Source: Adiantum capillus-veneris
Lineage: Eukaryota > Streptophyta > Polypodiopsida > Polypodiales > Pteridaceae
DNA length: 64,000 nt
Direction: 5' to 3'
NCBI GenBank assembly: GCA_014529385.2
Contig: CM043958.1
Location: 78,232,669-78,296,668, forward strand
The stretch's first letter is position 1; the number at the start of each line of letters is the position of its first letter. Positions 11,169 through 25,308 of the stretch are shown here, one piece after another. Below the pieces are notes generated by a model. It saw only the letters and a program-made list of their open reading frames with translations. It did no database searches and was not told the DNA's origin. Made by a program: the position numbers and the translations under genes.

Positions 11169-11572
11169 ACAAGGTTTCTCTTTTCTTGCTCAAGAAGGGA
11201 GGTCCTCAAGCTAGCTATAGTTGGTTGGTATTATTAATTGCATGTGAGTAAGTAGAATAGGGATTTTTTAGCCTTGCAGTGCGCCTGCCTTTGTGCAATT
11301 AACGGGGCATCACCGTCGAGAGCTATGGTATTAATAGTGGAGTCCTATGGGGCTTGCCTACAGCTTAACCACTATTGAGCTATTAGAAGCTTGACAGGAG
11401 CGGGTGCTATTTTGGTGTTGAACAACCCTCTCTTCTATTCCTTGCAATTAATGGTATTCGAGCCACGGGTACAATAGCTTGAGTGCTTTTTCTAAAGGGG
11501 TAAAGAGGAGTAGCAACTAGGGCTTGAAGTGCCAAAGTATACCTAAAAAGTTTACACCTAAAAGTTGTTAGA

Positions 11573-13070
11573 ATGGCTGACAATAGTAAAGAGAGTGAAA
11601 TTAATGTTGATAACTTTGATTTTGATAATGAGCAAGCTACTAATGATGCCCCAACGCTTGTTAACTTTCTTGTTTCTAGGCTTCAACAAGCCATGGGCAA
11701 TCCATCCCTCCAAAGTGAAGTGCAACGGTAGCTTCGTGCTCATGGGAGTCTCCATGTTCCCCACCATGACGAGAGAGCACCTAGGAGGCCTCCTTGCGAG
11801 ACTTCCAAAAGAGGCCTCTCTCCGATTCGGGAAGAAGAAAAGGATCCATATGAAGGGCTCAAAAATTTGCTCCTTGATGACGCATCTCCTTCTCAAAGAA
11901 GAATTCAAGAGCCTGCACCGAAGGAACGAGAAAGACTGAGTCTCCGGCCACCTCAACGGAGATGGCTCCACGAAGACGGCGGGCTAAACACTCTCCATCA
12001 CCTCCAAAACGAAGAAGACCATCGCATACATCTCCACACCATACTTCAAAGAGGGATGACAAAAAGCAAGAGAAGAAAAAGGCGAGAAAGAGGACACCCT
12101 CTTCTTCATCTTCTTCATCTTCTTCATCCTCTTCCTCTTATGAAAGTGGTGGTGAAGACAATGAAGATCAAGGCAAGAAAAAGGCGAGAAAGAGGTCACC
12201 CTCTTCTCCATTTTCATCAAATTCTTCATCTTCTGAAGAAAGTGATGGTGCAACCTTTGAACCATAAAAAAGAAGAGGCCATAGGAAATCCTATGCCGCG
12301 TGGAAGAGGTCGTCCAAGCTCAAGAAGTTCAAAGAGGGAGGGAAGAGTATCTCTTTCCTTACCTACGATGGCACCTTTGGTGCTACGGCCAAAGTCTTGG
12401 CCTTTATCCAACAATTCGATGCGGCGTTTGGAGATGAGGGCTTCACAGAGTCCTCTAAGCTACACCATGTAGCTATGCATTTTCAAAAGTCCGCCAGGCA
12501 AAGGTGGTCTAGCCTACGAGCCAACGATGAAGCTCCACTAACATGGAAAGCTTTAAGAGCTTCCATTATGAAGCAGTTTTTGGCCACCGATGCCAAAGAC
12601 AAAGTACTCACCGAATGGCGAAGCTTAAAGCTCTCTCTTTACAAATCCATTCACAAATATGGGACTTACAACTCAAAGCCACTGTCTTCAAGAAATTTGA
12701 TTTTGGAGAGCAAAAGAAACAATTTTGTGCGGGCTTAACTGAAGAAATGGCGCAGTATGTCAACTCCCAAAGGCCATGTACCATATTGGCGGTTATACAC
12801 CATACTATGGTGGCTTCTCGAATCAATTTCCAAATGGGGGCTAAAAGAAATTCTAAGCCCACGGAAAACAAGGGTTCCAATGAGCCTAAGGGGAAGGACA
12901 ATGTCCAAAAGTCTCCTAAGGGAAACTCCAACAAAGCTAAAGAGAAGGGAGTTTACAAAGGAAAAAACAAACTCTCTCCTGAAGAGCTTGAGCGTTATCG
13001 CAAGGATAACCACTCTTTCAAGTGCGGGCATGCGTACCGCGCTTGTCCCCAAAAGAACACCCGCCATGAA
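11573..13070 (+). pseudogene. gag: Chromovirus gag, broken
   Basis: Starts MADNSKESEINVDNFDFDNE and meets a stop about 52 codons later, near 11730. Reading continues in other frames through a Lys/Arg-Ser-rich segment (11962-12267) with two KKKARKR blocks and long Ser runs. It then gives a Gag core with FIQQFDAAFGDEG and SARQRWSSL (12397-12700), and after another shift FCAGLTEEMAQYV. The zinc knuckle is degenerate: SFKCGHAYRACP at about 13017-13052 lacks the first Cys and the normal spacing. Gag would form the virus-like particle. At least one stop and two frameshifts disable it. Confidence 0.85.
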
Positions 13071-13139
13071 CCTCCTAGAGCTACCTTGGTCGAAATCCAA
13101 GAGGAGGAAATTCACCACAAAGGATCTCCTCTATGCCAT

Positions 13140-14630
13140 GCTTGGGGAAAGGTAAGAGAACATGATGCTTTTATTCTCTTTGACCTTGGTTCTACTCACA
13201 ATTTTATATCTATAGAGTTGGCCACCAAGCTAGGCATACGAGCCTACAAGATGGGAGATGTCCTACCCGCTGCAGACAGTTCTTTCAAGGGGCAAGAAGC
13301 TTCAGTCACTCCCTTAATCGGGAAATTGAGGCTCCATGTCCAAAGCAATGTGGACAAAGAGGACTTCTTTATCTCTCCTCTCAAGCATGAGGATGTAATC
13401 CTAGGGGCACCATGGTTTGATCGCATGGCTGCCAATGTTAAATTCATTGAAAGGAGAATCTCCTTTAAGTTCAGGGAAAAAGATATGTACATAGATGCTA
13501 AGGAAATGGGTAAGGAAAGACGGCACATATTGCATGTGTGTCGACTATAGAGCACTAAATAGGATCACTATCAAGAATAGGTTTCCCGTTCCATGGGTAG
13601 AAGACCTATTTGATAAGCTGACCTAAAAAGAGGCTATCATCAAATAAGGATAGTTGGATCAAGACATTGTAAAGGCCGCATTTTGCACTACGTTTGGTCT
13701 TTACGAATACATTGTCATGCCTTTTGGCTTGACTAATGCACCAGCCACATTCAACCGCTTGATGGAAAAGCTATTCAGGCCTCACCAAACGTTTATTGGA
13801 GTGTTCTTTGATGATCTTATCATCTACTCTAATTCATTAGACGAACACAAGCAACACCTCCATGTAATATTTCAAGTTCTAAGAGAGAATAAACTTTATG
13901 TTCATCGAAAGAAAAGTGAATTTTTCTTACAAGAGATTCAGTATTTAGGTCACATTATCTCTCAAGATGGCATCCAAATGGATCCATCAAAGTTAGAGGT
14001 AATAAAAGGATGGCCTAAACCAAGGAATCTTCATGAGTTAAGAAGCTTTTTAGGTATGTGCGCATATTATTGACGCTTCATAGAAAAGTTCTCACTAATA
14101 GCAGGACCATTACATGACCTAACAAAGAAAAACGTTAGGTACACATGGTCTACCATGGAGAACAATGCTTTCAAAAAGCTTAAAGAAAATCTTATCTCTC
14201 AACCTGTGCTTACACTACCGGATCTCTCAAAGCCATTTGAGGTCCAATGTGATGCCTGTGGTGATTGCCTTGGAGCTGTTTTGCTTCAAGAAGGGCACGC
14301 CATAGGCTATGAAAGTCGAAGACTCGACCCTGTTGAGCAAGTTCTAGGCATATATGAAAAGGAACTCCTCGCAGTTCTACATGCCTTAGACTCATGGAAG
14401 CACTATTTATTGGGGACTACTTTCATTCTGCGAACGGATCACCAAAGTCTTAAGTACTTCATGACGCAGACCAAGCTCTTCGACAACAAATGAGGTCGGC
14501 AAAGTTTCTTTCGCAATTTCATTTTCATATTGCTCACATTGCTGGCAAGCATAATCAAGTAGCCGATGCACTCTCAAGATGGCCAAGAGTGAATGCGGTT
14601 TCCATAGCAACTCACAATGATCTCTTCTAT
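13140..14630 (+). pseudogene. pol: Chromovirus protease, RT and RNase H, broken
   Basis: The protease reads FDLGSTHNFIS (13180-13212), with Leu where the catalytic D-S/T-G motif needs Ser or Thr. After KEMGKE the sequence jumps into CVDYRALNRITIKNRFPVP (from about 13536), so the RT fingers region is missing. RT palm motifs follow: MPFGLTNAPATFNRLM and the catalytic FFDDLIIYS at about 13807-13833. The RT region has at least three in-frame stops near 13623-13650 and one at about 14071. RNase H shows FEVQCDACGDCLGAVL and LRTDHQSLKYF, then a stop at about 14491. Enzymatically dead as it stands. Confidence 0.9.
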
Positions 14631-14639
14631 GATAGATGA

Positions 14640-16074
14640 GTATGCTATTCATCCCGATTTTAGAGATGTGATTTCAGCCCTTGCACTAGGAAAGAAAGAG
14701 GAACCATTTACTTTACAAGATGGTTATCTTCTCTATGGCAATAGACTATGCGTTACTAGCTCACTACGTGAGAAAGTAATGTATGAGTCTCATGCTCCTC
14801 CTTATGCAGGGCATAGAGGGATTCAGTCTACCCTAAGTGGGATTGAAACATATTTCTATTGGCCTACCATGAAAACAAACATACAAGAGTATGTTTCTAA
14901 TTGTGTGGTATGCCAAAAGACGAAGTTTGATAGAGGGAAGCAACTTGGATTGCTTCAACCTTTGCCAATCCCTAATTCACCATGGGAGAGCATATCCATG
15001 GATTTTATCTTTGGATTGCCTAAGTCTATCCATGGGAATATGGGAATATGGATGATAGTAGACAGGTTCAGTAAACAAGCTCATTTTATACCTGTCAAAA
15101 AGAATATCAAAGCCCATCAAATGGCAACCCTCTTCATTTCATAAATCTTCAAGTACCATGGCTTGCCAATGTCCATAGTGTCGGATAGAGATCCTAGAAT
15201 GACCAGTAATTTCTAGAAGGGTCTCTTTGAGAATTTAGGAACAAGGCTAAACTTCTCTTCGGCCTATCACCCGCAAATGGATGGCCAAAGTGAAATAGCT
15301 GACCTAACAATTCTCGATCTACTAAAAGCCTATGTAACAGAAGTAGATCAAAGATCCCAATGGGAGAGGTACTTACCCTTAGTGGAGTACGCCTACAATA
15401 ACACTGTACATACTTCCACGAGAAAAGCACCTTTTGAGGTAATTGAGGGAAGATCAAAAAGTCCCTTGCTACTTAAGGTACACGGAAAGATCTTAGCTGC
15501 AGATGAGTATAGCCGAGACCTACAAGAATCTTTCCAAAAGATTAAGGATGCTATCTCTATCTCACAGCAAAGGCAAACTGCTGACAAGCACAGAAGAGCC
15601 CAAGCCTTTAAAGAAAATGATTGGGTCTTACTCAGATTTCCCAAGGCTCGATTAAGGCACACAACGGGCAAGAATCCTATGGGACACCAAAAGTACTATG
15701 CTAAGTTAGCAAAAAGGTACTATGGTCCCTTCCAGATTCTTAGGCCAATCAATGAGATGGTCTATCAACTCAAGTTGCCCAACCATTGGCTCATACTCAA
15801 TGATTTCTATGTGAACCTACTAAAGCCTTACAAGGGAGAGCCACCTCAAGAACCAACTAATGAAGACCCACTAGAGATCAAGGACCAAGAAGAGGTGCTG
15901 CAGCCCGAGTCCATTCTCCGACATGAAAACAAAGTACGAAGAGGCGGTAAGACTATCCGACGATATCTTATTAAGTTTAAGAATTATTCTTTTGAAGATG
16001 CTAGATGGATGCAAGGCATACAATTAAAGGATAACCTAAACCTTGTCAATGCTTATAATGCTTCCCTAGAGTAA
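14640..16074 (+). pseudogene. pol: Chromovirus integrase with C-terminal chromodomain, broken
   Basis: The HHCC zinc finger is visible (YESHAPPYAGHRG ... NCVVCQK, 14790-14930). The catalytic D,D,E residues can be placed at SMDFIFG, VSDRDPR and DGQSEI. The C-terminal region carries KRYYGPFQILRPI. It ends with a chromodomain-like segment PESILRHENKVRRGG...RYLIKFKNY...ARWM (about 15905-16020), which in this family guides insertion to particular chromatin. Stops at about 15142 and 15216 interrupt the core. The last 265 codons are open. Confidence 0.9.
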
Positions 16075-16420
16075 GCAAATATACAAATGTTAGAAATGAA
16101 CAAAGTTTTTGTCTTATAAGACTCTCTTTTTCTTTATTGTGCACAAAAATGAAGTAGTATGCATGCTTAGATCAAGTTTGAGGAGACGACGTCTCCCAAA
16201 CACCAAGTAGAGCCTGTCACTCTACTATTGATATGACTAATGTGCAGACATGCTTGCGGTAGCTCAGGCTCTCAAGCACCAAATGGACTAGTAATCCATT
16301 CTGGAATGATGTCGTAGGGTAACATAGGGATCCTCTACCCGCTAAGGAAAGGACTAATGAATATGATTTATCTTCTCTACCTCATAGTCGAGGACGACTA
16401 TGATTTCAAGAGAGAGGTAA
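16075..16420 (+). other. Chromovirus 3' untranslated region and polypurine tract
   Basis: Non-coding sequence between the pol stop and the 3' LTR. The purine-rich AAGAGAGAGG at about 16408-16417 sits just before the LTR and is the likely plus-strand primer. The 36-bp word at 16305-16340 is repeated exactly at 1770-1805. Confidence 0.75.
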
Positions 16421-18169
<1,749 letters not shown>

Positions 18170-18415
18170 TAAACATAGAATTATTCTTGTGGATTGGGCC
18201 TACAATCCTTAAACTGGCAAAGTTAGGGACTATGATAGACGTGAATAGGAGACTAGAAACATAGTCTATGATGGGCCACCTAACACCGGTTAGCTCAAGG
18301 GTTTACAGAATGTGGGTCCAACTTAGAACTAAGTTCCAAAATTATTCTCTAAAGCCAACGTCCCGGATTCCCCATAAAATGGAAAAAACCTTATGTTTAG
18401 GATGTGTTGTAGTTG
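18170..18415. other. Flank between chromovirus and duplicated block, no gene
   Basis: About 250 bp with no recognisable domain. The minus strand has a short open stretch (LELTGVRWPIIDYVSS...) of unknown origin. It could be upstream sequence of whatever element the chromovirus interrupted. Confidence 0.4.
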
Positions 18416-20541
18416 TTTTACCATAAATAGTAAGACATAATTGAACTTTTTACATTCAAAAGACAGTTGGCTCAAGAGAGAAGGAATGATAAGTACAAAA
18501 ATTACTCAGTCTTAGAATCATCTTTGTACAATGTTTATATGAATGAAGCTTCACTCCACTATATAGATATTAGAAGCACTTCCCTTGCCCTAGGTGCATG
18601 TGTAATCATGTATGGACAACTGCTTCAAGCCAAAAAAAATCTCCAAAGATAAGATAGAGTCCTTACCTGCATCCATCCAATTAAGACAACATATATGTTA
18701 GCCTTGAATGTGTTTTACATGTATCAAATGGACTATACCAGTTGTTATCCATGTCCATCTTAAAAAGGTTTTTCAGAAACTTTCAAGCCTAGTCCAAAGT
18801 ATTTATAAAGATTTTTATCACCCAAAGTGTAAGGTTTATTTATGTTTTAGAAAGCCATACCACCTTTGAAACCAAGTGAACTAGCTCCATTGATGAAGCT
18901 CCATACTTACTTTGACATAAAGCAAGAGCAGCTTAAATAAAATTACCTTTAAGAATATCAAACAAGTTTTTTATGACATGTAAAGTTTAACCCCAAATAG
19001 GGTTTATGGCATTCTCCTTCCTCAAATTTTGTATGTTACTTACCAAGTGCATGAAAAACGTAAGTGTGTGTGTTTGCTTTTTTTTTGGCTTGTTTATAGG
19101 AATGCTGGAACCATATAGAGTTACCAAGAAAACCAGTAAGCCACCAAGTCTAGCGGCAGTATGCATCCGATGGGGATCACACCCAGAACAATCCACCGAA
19201 CATCTTATATCCAAAAAGTCAATACGCAATCAAGAAACAACCCTAGTTTCTTACAATAATACATGCGCTAAGTGAAAGAAAACAACCAGTACCTTTATCA
19301 AGTCCAAAAAGACCAGTAAACAATAAGGTACAACTAGTATGCCACAAGCCAATTGGCTAACCACCAACCAATGTACAATGCAGAGCCACCGTAAGCAGTA
19401 GCAGGATCATTACCTCATGTTTTCTTATCCCATTCGGCCCTTACCATATGAATCTAGCCAACTCACATAATGGGTTTCACCTGGTTAAGCAATAAGGAAC
19501 ATCAATCCTCAGAAATGCTGTAATTTTTTTAAGCAAGGCCAACCACACGGTGGTTTATTATACCAAGCTAAGCGGACGGTTATGCCGCCCAATATTTTTC
19601 AAGTTTTTGCTTATGTACTGTCATCAATAGTAAAATAAAAAACAGTTAAACTGGGTAAGGAAACCCCATTATCTCAAAAATTTGAACATTATGTACCTGC
19701 AGTTAGTTATGAATAATGAGCAGCGGCAAACAAAGCAGTAACAATACCATAGTCATGTCCCAAAACAACCTTTCCAACTGTTTATCATACTATGCCAGTC
19801 ATAGCCGACCACTGTAGTGGACCTTACCAGGCTGAAGAACGAGGAACAACACCCCTTTAGTAATGCTTGTCATTGTCAAACCGAGCCAACCATACAGTGG
19901 TCCAACCATTTATATCATGTACTGCTAAGTATAGCCATCCCGTCCGTTTAAGTGAATCAATGCTAAGTACAGGCTTTTTTATGCGACAATGCTTACCATT
20001 TAAATCAAAAAATTGACAGAAACGAGATCATTGATGCTAAGCTTAGTGACCAACCTGAGTTGCTTGTGTTGTAAGCTCCATGTTTGGTGCAACAGAGGTA
20101 AAAAAACACACAGTCCTCACGCTTAACGCAAGTAAAACACACGCAGAGCTAAGTGAGGGGTAGAATGCACCCTCACCTCTTTAAATAGAAGAAGGAAGGC
20201 CGCCATCACTCATGGCTAGTTGCTTGCAGAATGTATTGCGTAGATCAAGCTCCCCCTTGGGTTTTGCGGATGAGTAGCCAAGCGAGTAGCCGCCTACGAT
20301 GCAGTCCGGCTCAGTAGGGCTACCATAGCGCCTTACGTCATGGTAAATGAGGACGGTAAGTAGTTAATTTAGCCACGCCTTGTAACCATCATACCCTTTT
20401 AAGGGTCCTATCCCATATCTAGCAAAAAGGTGTGGGTCTTTTTATAACCCCAGAATGTCGACAATCTATGGCATGATACACACTATTTGAAGCTTTAAAA
20501 AAAAACTATCTGCAAGTAGTGAAGAGTGTGTGTGTCTGTGT
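18416..20541. repeat. 2.1-kb non-coding duplicated block, copy 2
   Basis: Second copy of the block at 5658-7836, in the same orientation, with scattered substitutions and small indels. One example is an insertion of about 25 bp near 19235-19260. The right end is again a GT-rich run (20526-20541). Copy 1 continues into the Penelope-like remnant, whereas this copy continues into a truncated copia LTR. Confidence 0.85.
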
Positions 20542-20569
20542 GGGCAACATTTTTGAAGTGAACAGGTTT

Positions 20570-21304
20570 TGTTGGGAGAAGTCATCGTGCGTGAAGGAAA
20601 GTCACTCGCCAGAAACGAAATTTTTCACGGCAAAAAAATTGAGGGGCAACTTTAGGGGCCTCGGGGACGAAAGCCCCCGAGACTTTTGTTTTCCCTCGCT
20701 GGAATATTCCTTTTTGCCGAAATATTATGGCCGGACGGCGGCCGAAAAGTGGTCGGAAAACAACCGCCGGTTGGCTGGTGGCCGGTAGTCAATGGCCAGT
20801 GGCCGGTGGTCGGAAGTCAATGGCCGGGGCCAGTGGCTGAATTCAATGGCCAGTGGTCGAATTCAAAAGCGGACTTGTCTTCTCAAGGGCAGCAACACAT
20901 GGGCGGATTGAAGGGTCCGATTTGGACTTATCTACACAAGGGCAGCTAGACATGGCTGCCTCTCATGAGAGAGGACAACCCTTTTGGCCTATAAAAGGAG
21001 GCCATTTCTACACACATTTCATAGTGTGAAGTTGATGCAACAAGGTGAGTGTGAGGTGGTGAAAGTGAAGCAAGGCGGGAGCTCCATTAAGGGTATAATC
21101 CCTTTGTAAACTACTTCTTATTTTGAAGTACTAAAGCCATTGAGTGGCTGCTTTCCCGTGGATGTAGCCCACATTGGGTGAACCACGTATATTGTGTGTA
21201 CTCTCTCTCTCTCTCTACTCTATAATCTCTTTTGTGTGAAATCTATCTCTCTCCATTAAGTAATCTACTCAAATATCTATTTAGCTACGTCTTATTTCCT
21301 AACA
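20570..21304 (+). repeat. Copia 5' LTR (5'-truncated)
   Basis: Ends TTATTTCCTAACA. Compared with the 3' LTR it lacks the segment from AAGTATGGAGCC to CCCCCATTATGAG after the first TGTT. It contains a degenerate GGCCGGTGG-type minisatellite at about 20730-20860 and a TATA box. Confidence 0.85.
20990..20997 (+). promoter_or_regulatory. Copia LTR TATA box
   Basis: TATAAAAG in the context CCTTTTGGCCTATAAAAGGAGG. The same octamer lies at 25800-25807 in the 3' LTR. Likely start-site driver of the element's transcript. Confidence 0.75.
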
Positions 21305-21306
21305 AC

Positions 21307-21318
21307 TGGTATCAGAGC
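21307..21318 (+). promoter_or_regulatory. Copia primer binding site
   Basis: TGGTATCAGAGC two bases after the 5' LTR, complementary to the initiator-Met tRNA 3' end. Confidence 0.92.
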
Positions 21319-21377
21319 AAGGTTTGCTCGTAGCTAAATCATCTCAAGGAAAGGATTCCTTGAATTGAGTGGGAGTT

Positions 21378-24300
21378 ATGGCGGAGGAAGGGAGGCTCAA
21401 GATTGAGAAGTTCAACGGCAAAAACTACCAACATTGGAAGATGCAGATTGAAGACTATCTCTACCAGAAGGACCTCTATTTGCCACTAGGCGGTCTTGCG
21501 AAGAAGCCCGCAACAATGGCAGATGAAGCATGGATTGTCCTTGATTGAAGGGCCCTGGGAACAATTTGGTTAAGCTTGGCGTCAACGGTGGCCTTCAATG
21601 TTTTGGAGATGAAGACCACGGAGGACTTGATGAAGTCACTTGACGACTTCTACGAGAAACCATCGGCATCCAATAAGGTATTTCTTATGAAGCGCTTGTT
21701 CAATCTAAAGATGGCAGAGAATGGTTTAGTTGCAGAACACCTAAATGACTTTAACACAAACATAAGTCAACTTCGATCGGTGAAAATCAATTTCGATGAC
21801 GAAGTGCGAGCTCTCCTTATACTATCATCTCTACTGGATAGTTGGGACAGCCTTGTGATGGCTGTAAGTAATTCTATTTCTGGCACAAATACTCTTAAGT
21901 TTGATGATGTTGTGGGTGTTCTCCTAAGCGAGGAAATACAAAGGAGAAGCACAGGAGAATCATCAAGTGCTGCATTGTCAGTGGAAACAAGAGGAAGGCC
22001 TAAGGAGAGGTTCAAAAACCAAAAGGGTCGTGATCGCTCAAGACAGAGCAAGTCACGCACAAAGTCAGTTCTTGAATGTTGGAACTGCGGCAAGAAGGGC
22101 CACGTCAAGAAGGATTGCTGGTCCAAGAAGAAGAAGGAGACAAAGTCTCAAGACAACAAGCCAACATCGGAGGCCAATGTGGCAAGTAAAGTAGAGCAAG
22201 ATGCTCTAATTCTCTCATTAGACAATGTGTCTAATTCCTGGATAGTAGATTCCGGGGCTTCATTCCATGCGACACCACACAAGAAACATTTCCAAGACTA
22301 CACCAAAGGTAATTTTGGGTATGTATACTTGGGAGATGATGAAGCTTGTGAGATTGTCGGCAAAGGTACAGTTTCTGTCAAAACTGCTAACGGAAATGAA
22401 TGGAAGCTTAAAGATGTTAGGCATGTTCCTTCTCTTCGAAAAAAATTGATCTCTACAGGACAATTGGACGATGAAGGTCACAACATTGCATTCGAAAACA
22501 AACGGTGGAAGATCTCAAAGGGATCTTTGGTGGTTGCCAAGGGAGAAAAGGTTGGTACACTTTACTTGTGTACTGTTAGCACGCAACCTTCAGCATGTGC
22601 AACAACTACAGAAGTTGACAGTGCGGTATGGCACTACCAGCTTGGGTATATGAGTGCCAAAGGAATGCAAATCCTTCAAACAAAGAAGCTTCTACCAGGT
22701 TTGAAAGAAGTGGACTTAGAGTTCTATGAAGATTGTGTTTATGGTAAACAAAAGAGGGTAAATTTTCAAAAATTAAGAAATGAAAGAAAAAATTAAAAAC
22801 TTGAGTTGGTTCATTCTGATGTTTGGGGTCCTGCAAGTACACCATCACTTGGTGGCTCATTGTACTATGTAACATTCATAGACGATGCGACTAGAAAAAC
22901 ATGGGTTTATGTCATGAAGAATAAGTCCGATGTATTTTCCATATTTCAAAGGTGGAAAGCCTTTGTGGAGAATGAAACAGGTACCAAGGTTAAATGCCTC
23001 AGATCCAACAATGGAGGTGAATATTGTAGCCAAGCTTTTGAAAGCTTTTGTGCTAGCAATGGCATTCGGAGGCAAAGGACAACCCCAAGGACACCTCAAC
23101 AAAATGGGATTTCGGAAAGGATGAACATGACAATTATGGAGCGAGCACGAAGCATGCGGCTATATGCAGGCCTATCGCTCGAAAGCTGTAAGTACGTCTA
23201 TGTACTTAATCAATTTGTCACCCTCAACGGCATTGGATGGGGGAGTTCCAGAAGAGGCATGGACAGGTAAACCGGTGAATTATGCATTTCTCAAAGTGTT
23301 TGGGTGTGAGGCTTTCATGCACATATATAGAAGCCTAAGATCAAAGCTAGATGCAAAGTCCAAAAAGTGTTTCTTCATTGGCTATGGAGAAGGTGACTTT
23401 GGGTATCGCCTATGGAATCCTGAAGATGGTAAAATCTTAAGGAGTAGTGATGTAATTTTTAACGAACAAAATATGTACAAAGATTACTTGGAAAGAAAAC
23501 AAACAAAAGAAACAGGTGATGAGTACATGGAGCTTCAGGACGGTGAAGACTCAAGGACTGCAAACGGTGACAATGTGCAAGAACGTCAACCAAATGAGGA
23601 GCCTCAACCTATTCCCCAAAGATCTACAAGAGCAAGTAGACCTCCAGAAAGGTTTGTTCCTTCCTTCAACCATCTCTTGATCTCAGATTCTAGAGAGCCA
23701 GAATCATACGAAGAAGCTATGCAACATGAATCCAAAGAAGAATGGACGAAGAGCATGCAAGTGGAGATGGACTCACTACATCGCAACCAAACATGGGAGT
23801 TGGTTGAGTTGCCTAAAGGTAAGCGGGCACTTCAAAACAAATGGGTGTACAAGGTGAAGGAAGAAGAAGGTGGGAAGAAAAGGTACAAGTCTAGGCTTGT
23901 GGTAAAAGGTTTTTCTCAAAAGAAACGTATTGACTTCAATGAAATATTTTCTCCTGTTGTAAAAATGAACTCAATTAGGCTTGTCTTAAGCCTTGTGGCT
24001 GCTCATGATCTAAATCTCGAGAAAATGGATGTAAATACGGCATTCCCTCACGGTGACTTAGAGGAGGAAATCTACATGCTTCAACCAAAGGGGTATGAAG
24101 TAAAAGGTAAGGAGAAAATGGTTTGCAGATTAAAGAAGAGCTTGTATGGTTTAAAGCAAGCATCAAGACAATGGTACTTGAACTTTGATCGATGGATGTT
24201 GGATCATGGATTCACAAGATGCAACTCGGATCACTGCGTCTACACGAAGAATTTGGGAGATGGGAAATTCATCATCCTAATGTTATATGTTGATGACATG

Positions 24301-25248
24301 TTGATTGCAAGTGCTAACATGCAGGACATCAAAGACCTAAAAGAGGAGTTGTCTAAATCTTTTTCAATGAAAGATTTATGTGCTGCAAAGAGGATACTTG
24401 GTATGAAAATATCAAGGGACAGGACGAAGAAGACAATAAAGCTATCTCAAGAAGATTACATCAAGAAGGTACTAGAAAGGTTTGCAATGCAAAATGCAAA
24501 ACCAGTTTCTACACCTTTGGTTGGTCATTTTAAACTAACGAAGGATATGTGTCCAAAGACACAAGAGGAGATAGCCTATATGTCTAAAGTTCCATATGCT
24601 GCAGCGGTAGGTTCTCTAATGTATGCTATGGTCTGGACAAGGCCAGACATTGCACATGCAGTGGGAGTTGTGAGTAGGTTCATGGACAACCCAGGTAAAG
24701 AACATTGGCAAGATGTGAAGTGGATACTTAGGTATCTAAAAGGGACAACAACAAATGCTTTGTATTTTGGAGGAACTGATATTTTTCTAGAAGGGTATGC
24801 TAATGCAGATATGGCAGGTGACAAAGATACTCGAAGGAGCACTATTGGCTATGTGTTCACGGTTGGAGGCACAACAGTAAGTTGGGCTTCAAAGCTGCAG
24901 AAAGTGGTTTCACTTTCTACCACGGAAGCAGAGTATGTAGCAATGACGGAGGCAAGCAAAGAAATTTTGTGGCTTCACAAATTCTTAGAAGAGCTTGGAT
25001 TCAAACAAGACAATTTTGTCTTGTACAATGATAGCCAAAGCGCTATCCATCTTGCAAAGAACTCAGCCTTTTATTCAAGGACAAAGCACATTGAGGTGAT
25101 ATATCACTTCATACGCACTCTTTTGGAAGAGGGACAGCTAAAGCTAGGAAAGGTGCATACAAGTGAAAATCCTGCAGACATGTTTACAAAGGTGGTCAAC
25201 AAGGAGAAGTTGAGCTTTTTCTCATCTTCAATCGGCATTCAAGGATAA
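21378..25248 (+). pseudogene. gag-pol: Copia gag-pol polyprotein, two stops and one frameshift
   Basis: ATG at 21378 begins MAEEGRLKIEKFNGKNYQHW, a typical copia Gag start. A TGA lies at 21546-21548. Reading on in frame are the Gag body, a zinc knuckle CWNCGKKGHVKKDCW (about 22076-22120), protease VDSGASFHAT, a second stop (TAA 22794-22796), then integrase HSDVWGP and NNGGEY. Here Asn replaces the second catalytic Asp (normally DNGGEY). QQNGISERMN supplies the Glu. The frame shifts between about 23170 and 23200 in the region that normally reads FWAEAV. From 23200 it stays open to 25248 through RT (catalytic YVDDMLIA, about 24286-24309) and RNase H (YNDSQSAIHLAKNS ... TKHIEV). Particle proteins and integrase cannot be made intact. 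Confidence 0.92.
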
Positions 25249-25308
25249 GAAGCCAGAATGGAAAGCAGTCACATGTTTGGTTTGGAGATCAGTCTCCAAG
25301 TGGGAGAT

